Source of the DNA: Pyronema omphalodes
Lineage: Eukaryota; Ascomycota; Pezizomycetes; Pezizales; Pyronemataceae
Reading direction: 5' to 3'
DNA: 64,000 bases
Assembly: GCA_024516155.1 (NCBI GenBank)
Contig: JAJJXM010000006.1
Span: 744,001 to 808,000, forward strand
The notes beneath the pieces were generated by a model that was not told the origin of the DNA, made no database searches, and worked only from the letters and a program-made list of their open reading frames with translations. A program made the translations under genes and the position numbers. Shown here in pieces: positions 23,501 to 35,500 of the stretch (positions within the stretch are counted from its first letter, which is position 1; every line of letters begins with the position of its first letter).

Positions 23501-25068
23501 CGAGCACCGCTGAGGTCAGTTGAGCTACCACCATAAAGATCGTCATCTACGTCGTCAAGCATATTGTAGATATCCTCCACATCCTCATCTTCCAATCCGT
23601 CGGGGAGCCCAGGTACGACAGCCTTCTTTTTTTCACCCTTCCTCTTCCACTTCAACACTCTTGCATCTCCCTCATCGCATCCGATAAATAATCGCTTATC
23701 TCCCAATGCGACTGCTGTAGTAGCTCTTCCTCCCACGAGCGGTCCAGGGTGGTTCGCAATCTTTGTTATTTTCACACCAGAGACGTTTCTTCCATCCATA
23801 CGGAAACCTACTATGGCTGCCGTTCCATCCTTGGTAATTAGAAGAAGATCCCCGCCTTCACCTTCGAGTTCCACCACTGTTGATCCTTCCAATGCTAGAC
23901 ATAGATCACTTTGATCTGCCAGTCCAGCATAGGCTGTCGCCTTCTTAGCGTAGGGGTTCACCGCAACTCCAGTAGTTTTACCTGCCTGGTCAACATGGAT
24001 AATCTCATTTGCTCCGATGAGCAAACTACCTCCAATTGGCGGTGTAAGCGGTACAACCTTGGACAGGTCATATGGTAGGTTCTGAACACTTATAATCGGC
24101 GTTGATGCCTTCTGCTCCAGATCCAAGGTGATGACAATGTAGCACACAGTATCCTTACGTTGGTCTAACCAACCAGTCCAAGTCCACCTGGGAGAGTAAA
24201 GAATACCAAGTGTCGGTTCTCGGTATTCGTGTAAGAAAGTCATTGATAAAACATGACTGATAGCGCTATCGAGCTGGGCGGCAGAAACGACGAAACTCGG
24301 CAAAAATGGTAATTCTGATTTTCCATCTTTAGCCTTCTTCCCCGGTTTCTCCCCGTTGATTGAATTTTCCTTTTTATCCTCAGTTTTAGGTTCATCTGGT
24401 GCATTAGGATCCCAATCGTCGTCGTCGTCCATCATATCATTATCCTCATCAGGTAAGCTGTCCAGCATTTCCTCGTCCTCTCCTTCTTGCCTCATTGGTA
24501 GAACCGCCAACATATCACCCGCAAACTTCAACGCAACAGCTCTCATCCCCGGATCTGGCACCAACAAGCTTGGAAGACCTTCGCTGACCACCGGATTCCA
24601 AAACTCATCTCTCTCATAGTAATGCAGGGAGATAGTTTCGATCTGTTGCCGTTCCTTATCCCAAGCCAACAAGCTCATTTTCGCATCTCTCGCCGCCACC
24701 AGTAGATAATCACCATCATGTTGTTCCGATGGTGTAATTCTCGCTAAACCCACAACTTCTCCAGAAAGCGAAAACTCCGCAACAAGCACAAGCTTTGTTA
24801 CGTCTTCAACTTTAGATCTTTGGAGTGTAATTTCACCCGCAAAGTCGCCTTGTTCGTCGTCGCCTCCATCTCCAAGACGTCTGTCGATCGCGCCGTCGGG
24901 GGTCGTAGGTGCTGCTGAAAGCTCGGTTTGCACGGAGGTGGTGGTAAATATCTGCAGAATATTGGTTTTTGCGATGACAATGTTGTTGGCCGTAGCGGAG
25001 GTGAAGGGTAGCGTGACAGAGTGGGTCACGGATGTGGGAGGTGTGAGATCAGTGTAAATTTCGGGCAT
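20558..25068 (-). CDS. CFT1: CFT1, CPSF160-type subunit of the cleavage/polyadenylation factor
   Basis: Five exons (25068-22944, 22836-22682, 22632-22516, 22458-21072, 21018-20558) give 1414 residues, the usual size in filamentous fungi. Junctions read VYDC-D-MQVSQL, NGIK-GPKYKS, LSLK-IYNIED and YDPE-H-PKSLAGQRL, all in frame. The introns are 107, 49, 57 and 53 nt. The protein is the large beta-propeller scaffold of the nuclear mRNA 3'-end processing complex and helps recognise the poly(A) signal. Visible parts are an N-terminal MMS1-type propeller starting MPEIYTDLTPPTSVTHS, an Asp/Glu-rich insert (NDMMDDDDDWDPNAP), and a C-terminal CPSF_A region with LLYFVVADAKGAVRILQYDPE and RLIHRSAFH. A second acidic patch (LEDEDVEDIYNMLDDVDDDL) lies between. 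Essential in yeast; likely constitutive. Confidence 0.97.
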
Positions 25069-25660
25069 TTTGGATGGTAGGTTAGTGGTGGTTGGGATCG
25101 ATCAATTGCGTGCCGTGTTTTCTGTAAATCGATTCTGTAATATTAGCTACTCAAAGCATTTTTACAAGACAATGAGAGTCGTGGTGTTGTGAGCTGGAAA
25201 GTGATGTTTGTTCGTGATGTTTCGTTGGAAGTCGCGTTCAAGCCAGGTAGGGCGTATCCCTGTCGCGTGCGGCTCAACTGAGGCATACGTTAATTTACCC
25301 GCTCAGTTCGCGACCTAATTCATTTATGAGAGCTTTCACGTAAAAACAGCATCGATTTATTCCTATTTTAAAGTGCAAACCAAAGGCATGCACCAATCGA
25401 CCAAGACTTCCATCATTCAAGTTCCCCTCCTTCTACTCTATCTAGCGTTTATATTACAGGTATACACCTGGGAAACTCCGTTAAAATGACGCTGAAATCA
25501 AAATGAATGAAAAACAAATGGAATACGAATGAGAGGACAAATATCCAGAAAATGTAATCCCATGGCTTTTCTGGGCTTAGAAGATTACACATACGCCACC
25601 TGTAAATACCATAAAATCTAACCAGGAGCCTAGCCAAGAAGCATCTGCTGATGAGGTATT
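25069..25660. other. intergenic spacer CFT1-URA6
   Basis: About 590 bp, with the CFT1 promoter on the left and the URA6 3' flank on the right. I see no gene and no clear TATA box. Confidence 0.5.
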
Positions 25661-26678
<1,018 letters not shown>

Positions 26679-27314
26679 TGCTTCTGTTATTGGTGGTAGA
26701 ATTTTGGATAGCCGTATTCAATGGTGACACAACTTGAAGTCTGGTTCGATGTAAGCCGGATGAATTAAGCCGCCGGGTAAAGAGCGACTGCGAAGTGAAA
26801 GAGAAACGGCGTAGGGAGTTGACAGACGGCGTCGTAGGAATTGAGTATCGGGAAGATGCAGAGGTGTTAAGATATGAACAAAGTTCGGAAACGACCGGTC
26901 TTGTTTGGTAGCACAAGGGGTGACAGGTAGTCTTGGCTAATACTAACTTCATGTGTCGGCACTAGGGATATTTTTATACATAGCTTGAGTCCATTAATAG
27001 ACCGCCATCCGCGCAGGCCAGTGTTTTACAACATCTGGCAAAGCAAACTTCAACCCGCTGTGCGTTACTTGAATTTTTGATTGATATACTCTTTATTCGC
27101 TTTTGTATCTAGACACTGAAATACCCAAATCAACCCTCTAACATTGTGTAATAGACCCATCCGCATCTTTGAAAAAATGAAAATAAAAACCCTATCAAAC
27201 TCAAGCAACTCAACTCAAGCAACTCTACAAGAAAATTACATGCTAATATGCCTATTCCTGAAAAGAAATCCAACACAAAACTCAAGAAAATATGTACATG
27301 AAATTCTATCTTTT
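26679..27314. other. intergenic spacer URA6-TRL1
   Basis: About 640 bp, holding the URA6 promoter and the TRL1 3' flank. Repeated CAACTCAAGCAACTC words lie near 27200-27225. No gene. Confidence 0.5.
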
Positions 27315-29984
27315 CTAATGATGGGATCTCATAACAGCCTGAACTGTACCGTCAATCGATTCGGTATTGTGTGTAAGGGAAATTTCCTCCGTTCCTTGCC
27401 CATGCTTCCATTTCTCAACCAGCATAGAGTTTGCCTCGACAGGTTTAATTGTATTATCGGCGGTTCCAATGGTGATGTGAGGAAACTCGTTGGCACAGTA
27501 CCACTCGCCGATGATGCGACCTTGGATAGCCATGACTCTTCCGTCCCAAACAAGTGTCTCAGGCTTGAAAGTAGCCTTACCCATGGATTCGCCTGTCTTC
27601 TTGTTTACTTTAGCATCGCAGTACTTCATCCATGCGTCGGCTTTGGACTTGGCATGGCTGTTGTGAATCAAAGTAACATGAAAGGCCCGTTGAACACGGT
27701 TAGTTTCCTGGAGTTTCTTCCAGAATTCCTGTTTCTCAGGAGGCGCGGAGTTGATAGCTTCGTTGACGATATTGTGGATTATGTCGGTGGGCATTTTGAT
27801 CTGGAAATATTCAATGGCGTTCATTTTCTGTTTCGTGGTCTTCGTATCCATGGGTTGTGTTTGAGCATTGTTTGGTGTATCGGTTTGGGTGGTGGGATTA
27901 GCTTTTTGTGGCTGCTGCTGCTTGGGTTCCTTCTTGGCCCCCTTCTTTGGCCCATTTTCGATTGTAGCATCCGGGGTAGGTTTGTAGTAGTCCTCGAACG
28001 CCGACTTGATGGCAGAATCGAAAGCCTCATTCGAAGGAATCTCGGGGACAAGGCTAGGATAAGCTTCATGAAGTGCTTTAACAACAACCTCAAGATTCTT
28101 CCTAGAATCATCCAGAGGACTAAGGTTGATGACTAGGTCAAAATGTCTATCGGGTCCATTCTCGTCCTTAACGTTAACCTCCTGAAAGCGTTGAAGGAAA
28201 CCCTGCATAATTTTCTGAATCTCAATTTCCGGCTTGGTAGTGGCTTTGATGGTCTGATGGTTGTCTCCACGAGAGAATACACGACTCCTGGTAACGTTTC
28301 GAATCTTTTCTATCAGATCAGGATCCTCGGGACTGTAGTGAACATAGTTCAATACCACAAATCTGACGCCATCCAGTTTTATGTCGCGGAATAGCTGCTC
28401 TCTCTCATGCTTCTGGTGGTTGTTTCTGTCGGCAAAAACGACCGGAGACTCATTGAATGCCTTTTCAATAGCTTGTGCAAAGGCCAGGGTCTTTGTTTTC
28501 TTGCTGCGTATGTTATCATTCTGGATGTGACCCCAACCAAACATCGTCTTCAAGGCATAAGCGACAGTCGACTTTCCACAACCGATAGTTGCAACAGGCA
28601 CCAGAAGAAGCTTTGATGGCGCTTCAAGAATTTCGTTTTCTTGCTCAGCCTTAATAATATCCGAGCCCTTCATCCCGCGGTAATTTAAGAAGTCGTTTCG
28701 TAGCTTGATAATTCCCTTGTTGTTGAGGTATTCATCCTTGGCGTCTGGGTTTTTCTTGAAGTATTCCTCCGCAAACTTCAAGTATTCCTTGGTGACCTCT
28801 ATTTGCTTTTTGAAGGTTGGTTGTTTACCCAAAAGCATCGCCTTGGTAACTTCTCTCCACTGTCGGTACATCAAGTACGGCTCTTCGAATTTATACTTGA
28901 AGAACCAGTCGTGCCAATCGGTGCTGTCTGGTGTATCGCGGGCCTTGCACCGAATTACAAATCCTTCAACTTCCCTTCCCCCGTAAGATCCCGTCTCTGC
29001 TACTGCCTCCAAAAACTTCCGCAGGTCTTTAACATTATCTTTCATGATAACATTAATCTTCTTGAACCCCCATGCATCCGCAAACGATTGAATCTCCGCT
29101 GAACGGTATGTTGCAAAGCGGTTAAGGTTCTTGTTGATACCATGTAGGTAGAGTCCGGCATCGTTTCCTTCGTATGCAAGAACATGCTCCTCGAAGGAGT
29201 CATCGCAAAGTTCCGCAACTGCCGTAGCATTGGCGTTATACAGAGTCAACGCCAATTCCTTCTTCGTCTTTCCGATTTTTGTGAGTTGCTTCTCCACCCA
29301 AGCCTCTCCCACGCTCGCATGAGGAGAGTCCAGAGAATGCTTACTCGACACCAACAGAGTGCCATCGGGGAGACCTGAAATGAAGATAATACACCCATTC
29401 TCCTTCATGTTAAGTTCATAGGGACCCTTTGTGTTATCTTCGATCCAACGCCAATGGGTTCTAGGAACTTCGTCGATGTTGAAGAACTTGTCGTAGCCAC
29501 GGATAGCAATTCGATAGTTTTTGGTAGTAGGGTCTTGCCAGGTGAACAAGCCACGGCCGTATGTAGGAAGGTTTGATTTCCTGAACGAGAACTCAGGTAT
29601 GCGCCATGAGTCGAGAGAATGGCCTGTTCCTGGGAGCTCGAAAGTTCTCTTCCGACATTGGAAGGTCTTTTTGTCTTTGTTGCCTTCTCCGTCGTTGAGG
29701 ATTTTGACAAGGTGGTTGATTTCCGCCGGATCCTGCTGAACGATCTTGGTGTCGAACGACGACATGATTCTGAGTGGATCTTGCTGCTGTGCGTCCGAAG
29801 CTTTGGTGAGGCGATATCGACTGGATGTGAAGCTCCTAGTGCGGGGGTGAGATGGAGGGGTGGAGGAGCGAGCTACAGGAACCAGGCGTAACCCGCGAAA
29901 ACCGTTTGCCCGCAAAATGCGCGTGTTGCGATATGAGTTACGCAGAAACATGAGAGGATAATCCAGTATTTCAAAAAAGAGCAT
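27315..29984 (-). CDS. TRL1: tRNA ligase (adenylyltransferase-kinase-cyclic phosphodiesterase)
   Basis: A single exon of 889 residues from the ATG at 29984. It joins tRNA exon halves after intron removal; in yeast it also ligates HAC1 mRNA in the unfolded-protein response. Domains in order: ligase, with nucleotidyl-acceptor motif KENG at 194-197 (Lys194), EGFVIR at 340-345 and KYKFEEPY at 363-370; polynucleotide kinase, with P-loop GCGKST at 468-473; a Gln/Pro/Lys/Thr-rich linker at about 670-720; then the 2H cyclic phosphodiesterase with HVT at 769-771 and HIT at 836-838. All three active sites look intact. The family body appears to begin at MSSFDTK (Met74, ATG at 29765). The 73 residues before it are Arg/Ser-rich, with a possible inner start at Met12 (29951), and resemble a mitochondrial leader. 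Which start is used cannot be decided from sequence. Confidence 0.97.
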   Translation of the reverse strand: MLFFEILDYPLMFLRNSYRNTRILRANGFRGLRLVPVARSSTPPSHPRTRSFTSSRYRLTKASDAQQQDPLRIMSSFDTKIVQQDPAEINHLVKILNDGEGNKDKKTFQCRKRTFELPGTGHSLDSWRIPEFSFRKSNLPTYGRGLFTWQDPTTKNYRIAIRGYDKFFNIDEVPRTHWRWIEDNTKGPYELNMKENGCIIFISGLPDGTLLVSSKHSLDSPHASVGEAWVEKQLTKIGKTKKELALTLYNANATAVAELCDDSFEEHVLAYEGNDAGLYLHGINKNLNRFATYRSAEIQSFADAWGFKKINVIMKDNVKDLRKFLEAVAETGSYGGREVEGFVIRCKARDTPDSTDWHDWFFKYKFEEPYLMYRQWREVTKAMLLGKQPTFKKQIEVTKEYLKFAEEYFKKNPDAKDEYLNNKGIIKLRNDFLNYRGMKGSDIIKAEQENEILEAPSKLLLVPVATIGCGKSTVAYALKTMFGWGHIQNDNIRSKKTKTLAFAQAIEKAFNESPVVFADRNNHQKHEREQLFRDIKLDGVRFVVLNYVHYSPEDPDLIEKIRNVTRSRVFSRGDNHQTIKATTKPEIEIQKIMQGFLQRFQEVNVKDENGPDRHFDLVINLSPLDDSRKNLEVVVKALHEAYPSLVPEIPSNEAFDSAIKSAFEDYYKPTPDATIENGPKKGAKKEPKQQQPQKANPTTQTDTPNNAQTQPMDTKTTKQKMNAIEYFQIKMPTDIIHNIVNEAINSAPPEKQEFWKKLQETNRVQRAFHVTLIHNSHAKSKADAWMKYCDAKVNKKTGESMGKATFKPETLVWDGRVMAIQGRIIGEWYCANEFPHITIGTADNTIKPVEANSMLVEKWKHGQGTEEISLTHNTESIDGTVQAVMRSHH

Positions 29985-30540
29985 TATTTCATTAATGTAG
30001 GTATTGCTTTTCTAAGTCTAAAAGAATAATCGCAGTTGCCTTGGAACTTTCACTACAAGCTACCGAACGCGATAGAAGCCTCTCAAAATTTTGACTCAGG
30101 CTGCAGGGACGCTAACTTGAGTATGCGTGGAGTAGCTCGGTCACGCTTCAGTTGTCTTGGCGTATCCTGCTGACAAGATTTCGTTACAGCCGACAGCACT
30201 TCTCCGCTACCATCACTCGGTAAAAATCCATTGTCGCATGGTCGGTAGAATGCACCTTCACTGTAATGCCATTTAAAATTTCCATGAACTCAGTGATACC
30301 ACATACATAACTCATCTAAGCATTTTTGTAAACAATTTATCTGTGAAAGGACTTGGTAATTACGAAAGTATTGTTTGATGCACTATCACTTCAACTTGAT
30401 CGAACATGACATACGAGAAGACAACTCCTTTTTATGCATGGTATCCAGAGTACAAGTACAGTTCGTTTACTACCGCAATATTATTGAAAGAAAAACAGAT
30501 CCCAACAAACAAAACACCCCTCTTCCCCGATAGCCCATTC
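29985..30540. other. intergenic spacer TRL1-PRP11
   Basis: About 555 bp, containing the TRL1 promoter and the PRP11 3' flank. No gene and no clear motif. Confidence 0.5.
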
Positions 30541-31315
30541 TTAATGTCTCGGGGCCAAACCAGGGACACCAGCATACCGCTCCTCTCTCTCCGTCTTGAA
30601 GAAGAGCTGCAAAAAGAACTCCTTATTATCCGCATCAAAATAAGTCCAGAACTTTCCAGGGCTTCTATCGACCTCTCTAGCCTGCAGCTTAAAGCTAACA
30701 GTGACATAAGGCTCCGCAGCAACGAGAAGGTACTGGTAGCTCTTATCCGGAGGAACCTCAACACGCTGTTCGAACGCACTCATAAACCGGTATCTAGGCT
30801 TAATCTCGGTTCCAATCTCCGGGTACTGTAGCTGAAACAACAGACCCAATTGCCGTGTTACCGGATCTCGTATCTTTGTTATTTTATACCCCGGCCTTCC
30901 TATCTTCAGCAGATTTTTTCGCGGTGCTATCAACTGCTGCCCAATCATTCCTTGTGGTAATCCAGTTATTGGATCGAGATTTTTCCCTTCCTTTGCTTCA
31001 CGCGCTGCACGTCTAGCAAGGTTGGTCTGATGCTTTCTACCCTGGGTATGGGCAAGGTAGGAGCCATCGTTTTGGTGGACGGTAAGACAGAGACGACATT
31101 CGAAGGAACCGACGTGATTACGGAAACTGCAGTATCATGTAAGTAAGTTAATCCGAATAGGAGAAACGGGAATCTTACAAGTATGGGTCCTTCTCAAGAT
31201 CAATGGTTTCCAGCGCAAGCTTGCGGAGACGTTCACGACGGTCTTGGTTACTGGCCGATTGAGAGGCCATACCTCCTCCTCCCATTTTGGAGCCGACACG
31301 TCCTTCGTACGCCAT
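30541..31315 (-). CDS. PRP11: splicing factor 3a subunit 2 (SF3A2/Prp11)
   Basis: Two exons (31315-31179, 31126-30541) give 240 residues. The 52-nt intron (GTAAGA donor, CTGCAG acceptor) joins DPY-F-FRNHVGSF. The protein belongs to SF3a of the U2 snRNP and acts in the nucleus at branch-site recognition. A matrin-type C2H2 zinc finger is visible, with Cys56, Cys59, His72 and His78 (FECRLCLTVH then YLAHTQGRKHQTN). It is followed by the conserved KIGRPGYKITKIRDP, LQYPEI, and PGKFWTYFDADNKEFFLQLFF segments. It ends at GVPGLAPRH and lacks the long Pro-rich repeats of the human protein, as is normal in fungi. The start gives the conserved MAYEGRVGSKMGGGG. Confidence 0.97.
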
Positions 31316-32541
31316 GTTGTGTGGTGTTTATCGGGTTCCTGGGTTGAGTGGGAGTTTGCAGGTTGCAGAACTCGAGATGTGGAGCTGGGTCGCGATGTCG
31401 TGTGGTGTCGCGACTTTGCACGTCGCAAAGACAGACACGCATAAACCTAGGTGTGGCTTGGCTCATGGTATATCACCGCGCAATTTCGCGGTTTTCGTGT
31501 TCAGCCGTTCAGTAGCTCGTAGAAATGCAGCGCTGGGCGCATGTTTTATTTTCCAATATTTCCTCACTATAATGAAACGACCCTTTTACCTCTTCATATA
31601 AGAGATCAATTCATCTTGTCACTACCACACATGCTTATGTTCAATGGATCCGGGCCGTCATTTTTTTCTGATATCTTTAAGATGGCCGTAGATTCCCATT
31701 ATCTATCCTCCAATGTTTTGATCACCAGATTCCTCGAAAAATATCCTTCTGCCCCACAAATCCGATATTAAACCTCTAGCACACCATGCATATCGGTCTC
31801 AATTTAACCGGTAAACCTGCACTAATATTGATATAATTTATTTCTCAAGGTGTGTACTTCGTATCGTTACGACTCAGCATATCATAACATCATTTACTAT
31901 GACACGCATCATGGCCAGGAACCGGTGTAATGGCGAAACGAAATACCTGTTTGTTTTATTGTGGTGACGCTAAATGAGTTATGCTGAAAATGGAACGTTG
32001 GTAGAAAAGAAAGGTATGGGTTTTGGTGTAGATGGAGGGGGGTGAATTTATATCTGCTGGCCCCTGCGTACTTGGGGGCTTCTTGGCCGGTTTTGCATGA
32101 AGGAAAGGGTGGGTCTGTTTTTCTTCAAGTTAAATAGAAAGTTGGGAATGATAGGATGGAAGGTTTTGTGATTAGCAATGCAGCTGTAAATACTATTATA
32201 AAATTTCTGTAATCATAATAGAGGCCTTTTTTTCATGAAAAGAATTTTTATTATTTGTAAAAAACTAACAGGAACATTTAGATCTGGGTATCCGATCATT
32301 CGAACTACACTAATCCTCCGGTATTATCGTACATATTCCGAGGTAGATAGAGATATGTGAAAAGAGAGCAAAAAAAAAAAAAAACAATAGTACAGATATG
32401 ACGCACCGTAAAAAACAAACAAAGCAACACACGCCAACTCCGTAAAACCCTCGCCCAACCCAACCGAGCTCCATTTGCAATCCTTGGACAAATGAAATGG
32501 GGAAAGACCCGAAACTAAAAATATTTTTATGGGTAAGAAGC
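31316..32541. other. intergenic spacer PRP11-NPR3
   Basis: About 1.2 kb, containing the PRP11 promoter and the NPR3 3' flank. A poly-A run lies near 32371-32385. No supported gene. Confidence 0.5.
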
Positions 32542-34721
32542 CTACCAGTGTTTGGCATAGACAATGATCTTTTCCATAACGCTGAAAACCTTTCTGACTT
32601 CCTTCCTTGGGATTCCCTCTCGAACGGCAATTTTTTCCAACGCATGTTGGCCATTGAGGTACTTCAACATTCTCTCGAAGAGAGCCTTGACATCTGATGA
32701 TTGCTCACGGCAAGCCATCTCTAGCCAAGCGCTTTCAATTCCGCTAGCCTTACTAGGATCGAGAATGAAGGAGTCCTCATCCAACCTTTCATCTTCGTCA
32801 TCATCCGGTGTTGGTGATTCCGGATTTTCTTCTCTCTGTTTCAACCGCTCCTCATGGACAGATTGCTTGATATGTCGTGGTATCTTGATCCAAGCAAATG
32901 TTCGTAATTCTGTAACCAAACTATGGCGAATTAACCAAGCAAGGATTTCAAGATATGTTCCACGATGATCTTTGCTGGGGATGAAGCTTGCGAATGATCT
33001 GGGCGGACCGCTAAGCATACCCAGCATTTTTTCGAGTCCTGGCATTGTCGGGAATGTCTTAGAATACACCGGAATCAATTGCGGGACTCGCTTCATATCT
33101 GCATTTGGTGAGACGATGTAGGTATTCCTTTGATGGATTGGAGGGATAGGTCGTGCTTTCCTCCACTGAATGAGATGTCGGGCAAGAACCTGAATCTCAT
33201 GTAAGGCGATACCTGATTGTACCGAGATCTGAACGAATGACTGTGTAGGCTTGACATTCTTAACGAAATGAACAAGACTTGCTGAACTCTCTGTTGGCTC
33301 TGCGACAATATCCTTAATAATTGTCTCTACCTCTTCCAGGAATAAAAGCGTGAAGTGCTTTGCAAGGATCGCGTCACCCTCGGTTTCCTCGTCACCAAAA
33401 CTATTGGCGGTAGTAAGTGGTCTATCAGTAGTTAGCAGCCCGTGACGGTACGTAAACCAAGAGAGTGGAAAGTTTAAATTCGTACAATCCAGGCATAGGC
33501 TGATCCATCAAAGTGGGGAGTCTATTGATTTCCGTCACAATCGGAATCTGTACCGACAGGGTTCGATGGTTGTTTAGGAAGATGTGCGCAATCTTATTTT
33601 GAGAGATGTCGATGTAGATTCGAGAGATAGCATGGGCGAGGTTACTGTTATCAATGATCTTCCTCCAAAGTTCACTGTAACTGATATCTGAAATACATGT
33701 TAGTGAGTTGATAGAAGTAAAGATGAGAAGAATCACCCTCGTGTGCTGCCTGCTCTTTCAACCTCGCAATCTTCTCCGCCTCCTTCCAAACATATCCGTC
33801 TTTGTCCTGTTCATACTTCAAGGTTCTTGAGAAGCGTCTAACTACGTAATCGTAGATCTGGGAAGTACGGGCTTGATACTCAAGCTCTGGTGGATTCAAG
33901 ACAAACACGACATGAAACATGTTCATGCTGGACTCGGTGCTCGCCTGCTCGGTAGGTGTTTCCCCCTCCCTCTCGTCATCTGCGTCATGGTCTGCAGCCT
34001 CCGTAGCTTCTTTCTCGCCCACTTTTCCTGTGTCTTCAACTGAAAGATCCTTGACTCCTTTCTCCACCTTTTCAACTCCACTTCTTTCTTCCTCTTGCTC
34101 TGGGGCATAGCCCTCATTCTCTCCTTCGTCTCCGTCCTCGTCTGGATCATCGTCCTCTTCAACATCACCCTTCTTCTTACGCTTTCTGCTCCTTCTCCAA
34201 GTACCATCCGGTCTAACATGCACCGGCATTCCAATGAAGACAATATCGTCAACACTCATTTCGAAACGACCTCTAGCCGCAGCCGCTTTTGGTGCTAACA
34301 TGTCTGCCAAAAACTCCGTCTTGAAGCCTAGCACAGTCTCAGCAGACCTGGGTTTCTTGGGCTCCACACGGTCGGCATCGCTGTCATCACGTCGTCTGAA
34401 TCTAGTCTTACGAGATTCCGCGTCACTGGCAGCGCCGGGTTGCTGAGTAGCTGTAGTGCGACTAGTTTCGTCTGCGTCGTCGTCTTCGGAGCTAGACGAC
34501 GACGAGGAGGAGTCGCTGGGAGACTGGGAGCGTATAATACGGGTCTGTGGAGACTCAATTCGTGGGCGCGGTGGGTAATGGAAGGTCAGAGTCGGTCCGG
34601 AAGACGAGCGGGTGACAAGGAGGACGGCGAGAAGACATGAGTTTGGCGTCAATGTTGTAAGCTGAGTATTAGTTCGCGAAATGTATTTTGGATGGTGATA
34701 TTGGTTGTTGGTGGACGTCAT
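32542..34721 (-). CDS. NPR3: nitrogen permease regulator 3 (SEACIT/GATOR1 subunit)
   Basis: Three exons (34721-33737, 33687-33486, 33421-32542) give 688 residues. Junctions read AHE-D-ISYSELW and PMPG-L-PLTTANSFG. The donors GTGATT and GTACGA are weak, but intron 2 has a perfect GCTAAC branch and both splices restore the conserved frame. Npr3 with Npr2 inhibits TORC1 at the vacuole when amino acids are scarce. Family signs are SCLLAVLLVTRSSSGPTLTF near the N-terminus, a Ser/Asp-rich insert, DDIVFIGMPVHVRPDGTW, another acidic insert, MNMFHVVFVLNPPELEYQ and, in the last exon, FIPSKDHRGTYLEILAWLIR. The protein ends EGIPRKEVRKVFSVMEKI, a helix-turn-helix-like segment. The first ~25 residues (MTSTNNQYHHPK) are unusual and might reflect a different true start. 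Confidence 0.94.
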
Positions 34722-35095
34722 AGTGGATCACCACCGCGTGTCGTCTGATGGTGGTTTCGCAATGTGGAGCGGGCGTGGAGCGGGAAGAGGTGGGGCAAGC
34801 TAGGGTCAAGCTTCATGACGGTGGTTAATATGAGCACTAAAGGTTACGCGATTTGTGCAACAACAAAATTCTTAGGAACCCATGACATTTAATTCTGCAT
34901 AGCAATACAATAAAGACTAGACAGGACCTTTAATTCCAAAACATTGCAAAAAAAAAATCCAAACCCATGCAAAATAACCGGTACGCCATATCCAAATGCA
35001 TAATAACACTTATTACTGTAGCAGTACAGTATCTGTTTCGATTAAATTGCTGTTTAACAATATTAGCGTCATACCAGGTCACAGATACACAGGAG
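34722..35095. other. short intergenic spacer
   Basis: About 370 bp between the NPR3 start and the Cys-rich gene's stop codon. No feature stands out. Confidence 0.5.
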
Positions 35096-35500
35096 TCATG
35101 AATTCTCACCTTTAATACGGTTGGTCCTGTCGGCATGGTGTAAATAATGACTACCTTTTCCACCAGTGCAGCCACACTCAGCAACACATTCACCACAAAG
35201 CTCGTGTTCACAGAGTTTGCAATGAGTCTCATCATCTTTCTGTGAAGAGCGACACTGACAGCAGTCGATAGCCCAAACATCCTCCTTGGGAACTGCATAG
35301 ATGCATCTGACTCGGTGTCTGCCATGTCCGGCAGGCACACGGCATACTTTGCAAATCTTTCCGTACTTTCTCTGAATAGTTGGATGATTCGTATGGTTGT
35401 AGACTGGCTCCCCTGGAGCAGATGGCATTTCGGTAAACTTCGTTTCGGTGCCCTTCATTACGGGGGTTGTCCTTTCTGGAGTTGAATTTCGGTGAGGCAT
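35096..35500 (-). CDS. small Cys-rich (putative zinc-binding) protein
   Basis: A single exon of 134 residues from ATG at 35500 (MPHRNSTPER) to TGA at 35096. Residues ~1-50 are Thr/Pro/Asn-rich and probably disordered. The second half has regularly spaced Cys and His: KICKVCRVP, then GRHRVRC, DCCQCRSS, ETHCKLCEHELCGECVAECGC. Two or more zinc sites are plausible, with a look of RING/LIM/B-box-like treble-clef modules, but I cannot place it in a named family. There is no signal peptide. It ends soon after the last Cys cluster with a basic tail (HHADRTNRIKGENS). The start is the first ATG in frame. A further upstream exon is not excluded. Confidence 0.62.
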   Translation of the reverse strand: MPHRNSTPERTTPVMKGTETKFTEMPSAPGEPVYNHTNHPTIQRKYGKICKVCRVPAGHGRHRVRCIYAVPKEDVWAIDCCQCRSSQKDDETHCKLCEHELCGECVAECGCTGGKGSHYLHHADRTNRIKGENS

